64,000 bases of DNA, from contig OY829543.1 in the NCBI GenBank assembly GCA_963691705.1, positions 32,697,523-32,761,522 of the forward strand. Reading direction: 5' to 3'. A program made the position numbers and the translations under genes. Under the pieces are notes generated by a model. The model did not search any database, was not told the origin of the DNA, and saw only the letters and a list, made by a program, of their open reading frames with translations. The DNA is from Viola odorata (Eukaryota > Streptophyta > Magnoliopsida > Malpighiales > Violaceae). Positions 1-9,202 of this stretch are shown here, piece by piece (position 1 is the stretch's first letter; each line of letters begins with the position of its first letter).

Positions 1-2659
1 ATACACATAATTAATGTATCTGGTAATTATTTCTCACTAAAATTAAATTCATATCACATAAAAGATACTTAATTAATAACATAAAGGGGTAAACTAAAAA
101 CAAACCATAATAAAATACTCTGTCTGTCCTTAAAAGTATGAAATCCGGATCACTTTTTTTATCCTTAAAAAATATCATTTTTATCATTTTCAATGTATAA
201 TTTGGGGAATTAAAATCAGAGTAGTTAATAAAAAAATTGAAAACAATTGATTAGAAACACATTAAAAGCAACAATTAATTATTATCTTAATTGTTGTGAA
301 AGTGAATTGGAATTATTTTTTTTAGGAAAGATGAAGTAGATACTAAGGAACACATTTTGATAATTTTTGTATAAATAGAGTACATTTTGAATTGAGGACT
401 AATTGCTTTTTATCTTTTTCAGTGACATTGATTCCACAGGTATATATAAAAAAGACTCAATATTCCTTATGCTTCTTGCGTTATAAGTCAGCTAAATATT
501 AGTAAAATTTGAGAATTAAATATTATGAATTTAACATTTATATCCTTTAATTTCTTTTTAAAACTCTTTGATTTTAAAAATTAGAAAGAAAGAAAAATGA
601 AGCTCCCTATCATTTTCAAGGCTCAGCTCAAGGCACGGGCATTGCAACATATGGGAATGGACTGCCAATGGGTTGAAGACTCAAGTTTTATGATTTTATC
701 CGTAACTCCAAACATAGCCCCCCCTCTAATTTCCTAGTCTTTTTGTTTTCTTGGGAAAAAAATATAAAAAAAGAACATATGATCTTAATGTTGCAATATT
801 TAATACTGCAAATATGAATAAAGCCAAAAAGCAGTCACATGACAATGTAACATTGGATGATATTAAAATCCACAAAATACATTTCAATTGATAAAATTGT
901 TGTAATTTAAATAGAGATTTTAAATTTAAATCGTCCTAAAAATTATGTAAAATTTATGAACGAAAACTTTACTATTTTTTAAATCTTATATACTCAATTG
1001 AAAATTCTGAATAGTTAACCATTAATATAATGACCAAAAGGTGAACACATAACATATCATAACAGAAAAGAGATGTAAGAATGGGCAGAATTTAAGCAAA
1101 ATTTTGACATGCAATGAACTGACCGCTGCTTGACCCAACACCACACACCCACACCCACACCCAATCCCATGCCATACATAATCTTTGTTGACCAACCATA
1201 TATCTCATAAATTTTGTGTCCGCCTCGCTCTCTTTAAATTTATGTATTATTTTTTTATACAACAATGACATCTTTTACACGTAAATGAATTACTGCACGC
1301 AAAAATTATAATTTGTCATATATATACAAAAGAATAGGCAAAAGGATAAAAGATCCATGTTATTGCTAAATGATAAATAAGTTGCGCGCATGGGTAAAAT
1401 ACGCATATGAATTGATCGATCGTTGATGTAAATGAGATGTAGTATCTATATATAGAGAGCACATGGTTTTCTTTTAATGTCACGTTGCTGTTGCCTTTAT
1501 TTGTTGCATTGTTTATGAAGTCAAAGTCGTGAAATTGACCCCAAAATATTATAGGCAAAAAATAAAAATAAAACACTCACGACCACATGCAGTTTAATTA
1601 CACAGTTGGCGAAATTAAACTGGATAATTAAATTTAATATATATACCTTACCGAGTAATTATACAGCACATTTGTACCAATTAAGTGTGCATTTAAGCCA
1701 ATAAAAAAGTTACGATATAGGCAATTTTAAAATTTAAAATTTTAAAAATACTATAAACTTAGGTTAGTGGTACGTTAAATTCTAAAAAGACTCGTCCACA
1801 CTTAATTAGAACGCTTGATGCACTACAAACTAATTATACAGTACAACCGGAGCCATCAGCCATGTGGTGTGTTCCAATTTGCTGAATTTGGACAATTCAG
1901 ATGCCCAAGCCCAAAGTGATGCATTGAGACGTCAGCGCCGTTCTTCTTTTCTTTTCTTGTGTTTTGTTTGCATTGAGACAAATCACCACCACAGTTTTGA
2001 AAGGTAGTCTTGCGATGATGTTCTGCGGAGAAAAATAATAGAGATTATAACTCCTTAATACTAATATATTTATACTAATTTATTTAGTAAGAGATGATTG
2101 ATATTTATTGGTTTAATATACTAGTCGATCATGAACGTTTACTAAAATGATTGTTTTAATTCTAAAAGTTTTAATTTTTTTATATAAATTTAAGTTTATA
2201 AATTTTCTATTTTTTTGAAATTTAAATATGCCGGTAAGATATTTTGAAAAAAATTAAATATTTTTTAGAATTGTTTTGGGTTTTGTTTCATTTTTGTTTA
2301 ATTCTTTTATAAATATATTAAATAATATAATTTTTATTATCTTGATTTTTTTTCAAAATTTTAGAAAAAAAATTATGTAATTTTTTTTCTTCTGAATTTT
2401 TACTTATTTCTTGCTAAATTTTAATATTTTTTTATAAATCTGATGTGGCATCTGATATAACACGTTAGGTCAGCAAAAATATTTAAAGTTAACAGAGTTT
2501 ATTTCTTTTAAAGATTATTGTCACGGTGAGGGTCAAAAAATCAACACATGAAAAAAACGTCTAAAACTAAATGAGACAAAAAAAAAAGAAGAGATTATAG
2601 TTAAAATAATTATTTTGAAAAAACATTAAACATTTGGTGTGTTGCTTATTCTGATATAT

Positions 2660-2698
2660 ATTAAACATCAAACATTAAACATTAAACATTAAACATTC
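2660..2698. repeat. ATTAAAC-type tandem repeat
   Basis: About five imperfect tandem copies of the 7-mer ATTAAAC can be read directly. Nothing suggests a function. Confidence 0.8.
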
Positions 2699-2853
2699 AG
2701 TATATTAAACATTTTATTTTTATCTTATCAGTTTACAAGGATTTCAAAATCATGACGACTTAAGAGATCCATCCCCTGACCTCACATCAGTACTGATTAA
2801 TCTTAGTATCTTAGGTTATATTTTATTTCTATTTCAATAATAACTTTCAATAT

Positions 2854-2857
<4 letters not shown>

Positions 2858-2897
<40 letters not shown>
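2858..2897. repeat. (AT)n microsatellite, about 40 bp
   Basis: An uninterrupted run of alternating T and A, about 20 dinucleotides long. Its length is probably variable between individuals. Confidence 0.95.
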
Positions 2898-2907
<10 letters not shown>

Positions 2908-3779
2908 TGATGTGGCTATATGTTTAAGTTTGTTACTTGCATTACACATAATTAACAAAACGTTTATAAAAAATAAGATATTCCACACTTTTTTTTTTCA
3001 TTTTTTTTTCAATCTAAAAACTAATTTCATTAATATAGCACGGTAGGATTTTAAAGGGGCAATTCGATCTCCCAACATATATATACATCTCTTAACTTGT
3101 GTTTGCATTTTCTTAACAAAACTAATTACAATATTAATGATGAAATGGTACTAAACTCATCCAGGAAAGAAAAAAAGATCTTGCAAAATGGATTTGGATT
3201 GATTTGGAACACTATCCGTATTACTAGCATCTAACTTTTGTTTTCATTCATCATGTGATTGCAATTTGCTACTGCCATAATCCATGTCTCGCTATTCAGA
3301 CAAACTGTAATATCGATGCCTTGGAATTGTTCTAATGTACCTAAGCACAACATTACAGCTTCCAAAATTGACTAAAGACAAACTGATTCTATCATTATAC
3401 TTTTTTATTATTATTTTTTATCCTTTTCTTGGCATTATCAATTCTTGTTAATGTTGTCTAATTAAGCCTTTCTTAAAACATGTGATATGTCTCACCTCTC
3501 CTTAACGAGACATCTTAAAGATACTGAAAGAGATGCATCCTAAGACTGAAACAACGCCCCCTAAAGTCAGAACACAAGCATCCAATAATGTCCCTCACTC
3601 GCTTATCAGAAATGGGAACCGACATATACAATGTGAAATTATACGAATATGTCATTTGATCTTTTGTAAAATTTCCAAGTAAATTCCATGCATCATGTGC
3701 CATTTGTTCCCCAATGGTTTGTTCAAAGCCAAGACAATTAAATAAACTTTGGCCTCTATCGAGCACCAAATTGTGTGTT

Positions 3780-4420
3780 TTATTTATTTTTATTTTTTTA
3801 ATAAGTAGAAGAATTTTATTGAAATAAAACGTCATGAAGAACATGACCAAGAACAGACATACAGCCGCTGCAAAGCTGCAGACTTAACTGCAGACTTACA
3901 CCGACAACATCAAAAAACCAAAGAAAATGAAACTGAAAACATAAACTGACAGCTATCAGCTAGCCAAGCAAACAAAAGGAAGCTCAAATGTCCTCAGCAC
4001 GCCACGAAAGGAGCCACGCCGGCAACTGCAGCATGTCTGTCATGTTGTACGCGAAAGAGCGATCCTGACTCTTCAGCCACCAGTGTCAACAGGAATATAT
4101 CATGTTCACACACCTCGATTCGTTGTATTCTACATGATGAAAGACCACCGCGTTACAAGATTTTCACAATGTCCAAATGACAACATAGAATAAAGTGGTC
4201 CATGATCTCCCTACATTTTTGTCGTGGCAAAGCAGACACCTCCCCCACATCCTCCATAAGGCCGCCAGATTTTGAGGTTGGCACCATCTAACCCCCAGCC
4301 ACCGCATGATGAAATCCCAAACTCTTCTGGCTATCTCGCAGCGCAGGAAAAGGTGGGTAACATCCTCAGGCCAGCTGCTGCACATGGGACAACCATTCGA
4401 AGTCTCAGATAGCATGTTTC
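3780..4420 (-). mobile_element. 5'-truncated LINE (non-LTR retrotransposon) fragment
   Basis: On the minus strand a zinc-binding ORF2 C-terminus is followed by an untranslated region and an A-rich tail at 3780-3801. This is the usual 3' end of a plant L1-type LINE. The 5' side ends where Copia-1 inserted (4420/12293). A 7-bp GTGTGTT occurs next to the tail (3773-3779) and again just past the copia duplication (12298-12304). This is a plausible LINE target duplication, although 7 bp is short enough to be chance. Confidence 0.7.
3984..4415 (-). pseudogene. LINE ORF2 C-terminus, reverse-transcriptase zinc-binding domain
   Basis: The first 83 codons read as the zinc-binding region that follows the reverse transcriptase in plant L1-like ORF2 proteins. 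It contains CPMC, then HLFLRC about 10 residues later, then a Trp-rich segment. The frame then meets an in-frame TGA at 4164-4166 where related proteins have Trp, continues through a second TGA, and ends at about 3984. The reverse transcriptase and endonuclease parts are absent, so this is a dead 3' fragment. The family assignment rests on motif pattern and not on alignment. Confidence 0.7.
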
Positions 4421-5067
4421 TGATGAACGAGGCCTAGAGGGGGGGTGAATAGGCAATAATAGGAAATAAAAATTCTAACACAAATGTAAATAATTTGAGT
4501 GCGGAAATTAGAATGTAAAAACACAAGTATGTATAGTGGTTCCAATTCCTTAATGAATTGTACTCCACTACCTAAGAGTCCTCCTCTTAGGATTTTCTAA
4601 CAAAGATCACCTTGTTATTTAACTTGAGTTTTTACGGGTTCAACTCAAACCTTACACCTTGGTTTTTCCGGGCTCAACCAATAAACCTTTCACTTGGTTT
4701 TCACGGGATCACCAACAACCTTACAATGTGATTTTTCCGGGCTCAATCACAACCTATAACAATCAAGTTTACTTTAACAAGAGAATGTTAAATAGCAACA
4801 CAATTGGTGTACAAATAAACTATGTATGATTCAATAATCAACACCAATAAATGAACAAGAAATACCTCAAAAGAAAGCTTAAACCTTACTTGAAATATGG
4901 ACACAAGATAGAGTAAATTCGGATGAGTGAAGCTTGTGTTATCAAAGAGTCAAGTTGAAGGTTTTGCAAAAACTCAGATTTTTTTGGTCTTTTGAAAAGT
5001 ATGAGAGCTTTCTAAAATCTTTCTTGTGTTCTAAATGTTCTTGTTATGTTCTAACTCATCTAGGATG

Positions 5068-5078
5068 AGTATATATAG
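5068..5078 (-). promoter_or_regulatory. Putative TATA box of the Copia-1 LTR
   Basis: On the minus strand the sequence reads CCTATATATACTC, about 610 bp into the LTR, with the palindrome array 95-320 bp upstream of it. The position fits a U3 core promoter. The same site in the 5' LTR, the copy that would drive transcription, is at about 11673-11683. Confidence 0.6.
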
Positions 5079-5173
5079 GTTTTAGATCAGTTATGATCCA
5101 GACAAGAAAGTATGGAGCCAAAAATCCCGTTATAGTGGACAAAATAGCTGTTGGGAAAAACTAGCCGTTGGGC

Positions 5174-5388
5174 AAAACGCTATGGCGTTTTGGATAACGC
5201 TATAGCGTTTTGCTACTGAAGTTATTTCGTAACTTCAGAGGCAAAACGCTATGGCGTTTCTCAAAACGCTATGGCGTTTTCAAAACGCTATAGCGTTTTG
5301 AGAAACGCTATAGCGTTTTGCTCCTGGACGAAATCCTTCGTTCCAGTAGCAAAACGCTATAGCGTTTTCACAAACGCTATGGCGTTTT
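5174..5388. promoter_or_regulatory. Array of eight short palindromes in U3
   Basis: Eight copies of AAAACGCTATRGCGTTTT or a slightly shorter form begin at about 5174, 5194, 5243, 5263, 5282, 5303, 5351 and 5372. Four have the perfect centre CTATAG and four have CTATGG. Two longer stem-loops link them: 5196-5259, with arms around CTGAAGTTA and TAACTTCAG, and 5303-5368. The same array is in the other LTR at 11779-11993. The position upstream of the TATA box suggests enhancer elements or transcription-factor half-sites. This is inferred, not shown. Confidence 0.8.
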
Positions 5389-5687
5389 AAGCCTGACGAA
5401 AATGCAAAAAACCTTTCCGAAATTCATTTTCGCTAAAACCTTTTGACTCAAAAACTCTTGAGGTATTTAATGAACATTGATCAAGTGTTAAGTTGAATCA
5501 TACTTACATGATTGAAGTTCTAATGTACACTTGATCTTCTAGCTTGTGATATCTTGATTTGTTGCTTCTTTTCTTATTTGCTTGATCACAAACTACACAC
5601 ACTTTAACTTCAAATTGCATTAGTAATACTAATTAGTTTGTGTGTCTAAAATCATCAAAACAAGAGTAAGTTGCCCTTGGGCTAACA

Positions 5688-5701
5688 ATCTCCCCCTTTT
5701 T
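5688..5701 (-). promoter_or_regulatory. Polypurine tract of Copia-1
   Basis: On the minus strand AAAAAGGGGGAGAT directly abuts the TGTTAG start of the 3' LTR. This is the expected plus-strand primer of reverse transcription. Five more G-rich purine tracts follow within 270 bp. Confidence 0.9.
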
Positions 5702-6078
5702 GATGATGACAACCACAAGCTAATTATAAATCATAATTGAACTAGCAATTGAAGTTGAAGTCAAATGGAGAAAACTTACATCTCCTATCTTTGCCAAAGG
5801 AATGCTCCCCCTACATAAAACATTAGTTGCACATAGAGCATAGCAAAGATTAAAAGTTTTGCTCCCCCTAAATCTTACCATTCTCCCCTTTGATGTGAGC
5901 TTCATTACCAATAGATAAATATCTTCCCCTTAACTCACTCTCCCTCTTATTCTCCCCCTTTGTCATTAACAAAAAGGGTAAAAAAATAGGAGGTCCAAAA
6001 GATCAAATAAGGAGTAAAGAAAGGAGCAAGCAAAGATTAAAATCCAAACATACCAAATGAATGCAAATAGCAAAAGAC
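5702..6078 (-). other. Non-coding 3' region of Copia-1 with repeated purine tracts
   Basis: Between the RNase H stop and the main polypurine tract there are further purine tracts, pyrimidine on the plus strand, at about 5804-5813, 5861-5869, 5881-5890, 5922-5930 and 5951-5960. Multiple tracts of this type are a known trait of Sireviruses. No envelope-like ORF is present here, unlike some members of the group. Confidence 0.7.
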
Positions 6079-7791
6079 TTACTCAAAAGGGTTGCAAATA
6101 CCAATTTCATGCCTTAGTTCCACAAACCGTTCTTTGGCAAGAGCTTTGGTAAAAATGTCTGCAAGTTGTTTGTTAGTACCAACAAATTCAAGCACAATGT
6201 CTCCTTTTGCCAAATGATCACGAATAAAATGATGTTTTATATCAATATGCTTGGTTCGTGAGTGGCAAATAGGATTCTTGGTCAATTGGATAGCACTTAG
6301 ATTATCACAAAAAACAGGAATTTTACAAAACTTAAGATCAAAATCTTCTAAGGTTTGTTTCATCCATAAAATTTGAGATACACAAGATCCGGCAGCAATA
6401 TATTCAGCTTCCGTAGTAGAAATAGCTACCGAATTTTGTTTCTTACTTGACCAAGAAACCATGCATTGTCCTAAAAATTGACATGAACCACTAGTGCTTT
6501 TCCTATCCGTTTTAGAACCAGCAAAATCTGAATCGGTATAGCCAATTAACTCAATGCTAGACCCTTTAGGGTACCAAAGACCTAATTTAGAAGTACCTTT
6601 CAAATATTTGAAAATTCTTTTCAAAGCAAGCAAGTGAGATTCTTTAGGACAAGATTGAAAACGAGCAAATAGACAAACACTAAACATTATATCCGGTCTA
6701 CTTGCCGTTAAATACAGAAGACTTCCAATCATACCTCGATATAGAGTAATATCTACATCTTTACCATCTTCATCTTTGTCGAGGTTGACGGTTGGACTAA
6801 GGGGAATAGGACTCTCCTTGACATCTTTATATCCATATTTGATTAAGAGATCCTTGATGTATTTTGCTTGATTGAGAAATATTCCTTCCTTAGATTGTCG
6901 AATTTGGAGTCCAAGGAAAAATGTCAATTCTCCCATCATACTCATTTCGAACTCACTATGCATACATTTCTCAAACTCCTTGCACAAAGAATCGTTAGTA
7001 GCACCAAATATGATATCATCAACATAAATTTGCACAATTAACATATGATTACCATCATGTTTAGTAAAGAGTGTAGAGTCAATTTTTCCCATTTTAAAAC
7101 CATTGTTCAATAAAAATTGACTCAAACGATCATACCAAGCTCTAGGAGCTTGCTTAAGACCATATAAAGCCTTTTCCAATTTAAAAACATGGTTAGGAAA
7201 TTTAGGATCTTCAAAACCGGGAGGTTGTTTGACATACACTTCTTCCATGATATAACCATTCAAAAATGCACTTTTAACATCCATTTGAAATAAGCTAATG
7301 TTTTTAAAACATGCAAATGCTAATAACATGCGAATGGATTCAAGTCTAGCAACGGGGGCAAATGTTTCATCAAAATCAATTCCTTCTTGTTGGTTGTACC
7401 CTTGGGCTACCAATCTAGCTTTATTCCTAATAACATTTCCCGATTCATCAAGTTTGTTTCGAAAAACCCACTTGGTGCCAATGATAGTATGGTTGCTAGG
7501 CCTAGGAACTAATTTCCAAACACAATTTCGCTCAAATTGATTTAGTTCCTCTTGCATGGCAATCATCCAATATTCATCATGTGAGGCATCATCAAATTTC
7601 TTAGGTTCAAATTGAGAAACAAATGCATGATGATCATTCAAATTTCTAAAAGAAGAGCGAGTGGCAATACCTTTGCTTCGGATATTACCTATGATTTGCT
7701 CTTGTGGATGAGCTTCCATGATTTTCCAAGATTTGGAATGGGAGGGGCCTTGACCATTTTGATTCACGTTAACATCTGTGTCCTCAAGCAC
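6079..7791 (-). CDS. Copia-1 pol C-terminal part: reverse transcriptase and RNase H
   Basis: The ORF is open for 570 codons. Reverse transcriptase covers roughly residues 85-330, with KARLVAQGY near 124-132, QMDVKSAFLNG near 169-179, and the catalytic YVDD at about 256-259. RNase H follows with GYTDSDFAGS, TTEAEYIAA and a C-terminal HIDIKHHFIRDHL. It copies the element RNA into DNA in virus-like particles. It is not an independent gene: it lies one frame away from the upstream protease-integrase ORF, overlapping it by 8 bp. The in-frame ATG at 7791 is fortuitous. The shift is probably a one-base length change in the run of six A at 7864-7869. The catalytic residues look intact. Confidence 0.95.
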   Translation of the reverse strand: MLEDTDVNVNQNGQGPSHSKSWKIMEAHPQEQIIGNIRSKGIATRSSFRNLNDHHAFVSQFEPKKFDDASHDEYWMIAMQEELNQFERNCVWKLVPRPSNHTIIGTKWVFRNKLDESGNVIRNKARLVAQGYNQQEGIDFDETFAPVARLESIRMLLAFACFKNISLFQMDVKSAFLNGYIMEEVYVKQPPGFEDPKFPNHVFKLEKALYGLKQAPRAWYDRLSQFLLNNGFKMGKIDSTLFTKHDGNHMLIVQIYVDDIIFGATNDSLCKEFEKCMHSEFEMSMMGELTFFLGLQIRQSKEGIFLNQAKYIKDLLIKYGYKDVKESPIPLSPTVNLDKDEDGKDVDITLYRGMIGSLLYLTASRPDIMFSVCLFARFQSCPKESHLLALKRIFKYLKGTSKLGLWYPKGSSIELIGYTDSDFAGSKTDRKSTSGSCQFLGQCMVSWSSKKQNSVAISTTEAEYIAAGSCVSQILWMKQTLEDFDLKFCKIPVFCDNLSAIQLTKNPICHSRTKHIDIKHHFIRDHLAKGDIVLEFVGTNKQLADIFTKALAKERFVELRHEIGICNPFE

Positions 7792-9190
7792 CTCTTCTTC
7801 CGGCTCTTTCTCCTCTTGAATTTCTAGAGTATCTAGTGAAGGAGGATTGGCTTGAGAGCTTCCAAAAAACTTCTTCTACATCACTATTTATCTCTTTCAC
7901 ACTTTCAAAAGGATTAGATTCATCAAAAGCAATATGCATGGATTCTTCTACAACTAGAGTTCTCTTATTATAAACTCTATATGCTTTGCTAGTAGTAGAA
8001 TAGCCAAGAAAAGTGCCTTCATCCGACTTTGCATCAAATTTACCCAAATTATCTTTGATGTTAAGAATAAAACATTTACATCCAAAGACTCTAAAGTATG
8101 CAATGGTGGGTTTCTTATCATGCCATAATTCGAAAGGAGTTTTATTAAGCAATGGTCGAATTAGAACACGATTTAAAACATGACATGCGGTTGCAACGGC
8201 TTCGGCCCAAAAACGTTTTGGTGTATTATGCTCATTTAAAAGAGTTCTAGCCGTTTCTTGCAATGTTCTATTTTTCCTCTCAACTACCCCATTTTGTTGA
8301 GGAGTGCGAGGACATGAAAAATTATGAAAAATACCATTTTCATTGCAAAAATCTTGAAACATGCCATTTTCAAATTCACCACCATGATCACTTTTAATTC
8401 TCAAAATTTTGGAACCTTGTTCATTTTGAATACGTTTGCAAAGTTGTTTAAATCTTTCACATGCATCATTCTTATGAGCCAAGAAGATAACCCAAGTAAA
8501 TCTAGAAAAATCATCCACAATGACAAAAACATAACTCTTACCTCCAACACTTACCGTCCTCATAGGGCCAAATAAGTCAAGATGTAGGAGTTGCAATGGC
8601 CTTGAAGTTGAAACGGATTTGATAGGTTTGAAGGAGCTCTTAATTTGCTTCCCATATTGACATGCATTGCACAACCCTTCCTTCTCAAACTTCAACTTAG
8701 GTAAGCCTCTCACAAGCTCTTTCCTAGAAAGCTTTGCAATGTTTTCCATACCTACATGCACAAGTCTTCTATGCCAAATAGATGAATTATCAACGAAAGC
8801 ACTTAAGCATGTATGATCATTGTTAGGAATATCATTTAAATCAACCATATAAATGTTTCCAACTCGATTACCCATGAAAATTAAATCACGTGTGAAAACA
8901 TTTCTTACTTCACAATGAGTGGAAGTAAAAATCACAATTAAATCTTTATCACACAATTGACTAATGCTCAATAAATTAAATTTCAAGCCATGCACAAATA
9001 AAACATGTTCAATAGAAGGAGAATGACCAACTTTACCGATGCCCGAAACTTTACGTTTAAGGTTATCTCCAAATCGTACATTTCCTCTATCTTCTTCCTT
9101 CAAATGGGTGAATTTCTTCCTATCACCCGTCATGTGCCTCGAACACCCGCTATCCAAGTACCATTTATTTGCATGGGGTTTTCGGCACAT
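7784..9190 (-). CDS. Copia-1 pol N-terminal part: aspartic protease and integrase
   Basis: The ORF is open for 468 codons. It starts in the protease, with the active-site motif LDSGCS at residues 12-17. A GAG-pre-integrase zinc region follows (WHRRLVHV, then CNACQYGK). The integrase core has catalytic acidic residues visible in LHLDLFGP, KSDHGGEFEN and NGVVERKN. Together these process the polyprotein and insert the DNA copy. The ORF is in the same frame as gag and is separated from it by two TAG codons (9203-9205 and 9191-9193). The last 27 or so codons are out of frame relative to relatives, beyond the frameshift at 7864-7869. Confidence 0.95.
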   Translation of the reverse strand: MCRKPHANKWYLDSGCSRHMTGDRKKFTHLKEEDRGNVRFGDNLKRKVSGIGKVGHSPSIEHVLFVHGLKFNLLSISQLCDKDLIVIFTSTHCEVRNVFTRDLIFMGNRVGNIYMVDLNDIPNNDHTCLSAFVDNSSIWHRRLVHVGMENIAKLSRKELVRGLPKLKFEKEGLCNACQYGKQIKSSFKPIKSVSTSRPLQLLHLDLFGPMRTVSVGGKSYVFVIVDDFSRFTWVIFLAHKNDACERFKQLCKRIQNEQGSKILRIKSDHGGEFENGMFQDFCNENGIFHNFSCPRTPQQNGVVERKNRTLQETARTLLNEHNTPKRFWAEAVATACHVLNRVLIRPLLNKTPFELWHDKKPTIAYFRVFGCKCFILNIKDNLGKFDAKSDEGTFLGYSTTSKAYRVYNKRTLVVEESMHIAFDESNPFESVKEINSDVEEVFWKLSSQSSFTRYSRNSRGERAGRRGA

Positions 9191-9202
9191 CTACAAAACA
9201 AA

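Larger units (their letters stand above)
1..3777. other. AT-rich intergenic DNA, no gene recognised
   Basis: No ORF here resembles a known protein. The sequence is AT-rich with many homopolymer runs and two simple repeats, listed separately. A 111-codon minus-strand ORF at 3515-3850 has no recognisable domain, and its first codons lie in the tail of the neighbouring LINE, so it is not called as a gene. A pseudogene remnant near 3500-3777 cannot be excluded. Confidence 0.6.
4421..5687 (-). repeat. Copia-1 3' LTR
   Basis: This is the left copy of the 1267-bp direct repeat and the 3' LTR, because the element reads on the minus strand. It contains the palindrome array described separately and a TATA-like box at about 5068-5078. 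It matches the right copy at every position compared by eye except 4622. Confidence 0.95.

Noticed and set aside
3515..3850. 111-codon minus ORF as a host gene
   Set aside because: The first codons lie in the LINE A-rich tail, no domain is recognisable, and composition is like the surroundings.
5174..5388. Regularly repeated palindromes as a CRISPR array
   Set aside because: The spacers are unequal and partly repeated, the array is present identically in both LTRs, and the DNA is plant nuclear.
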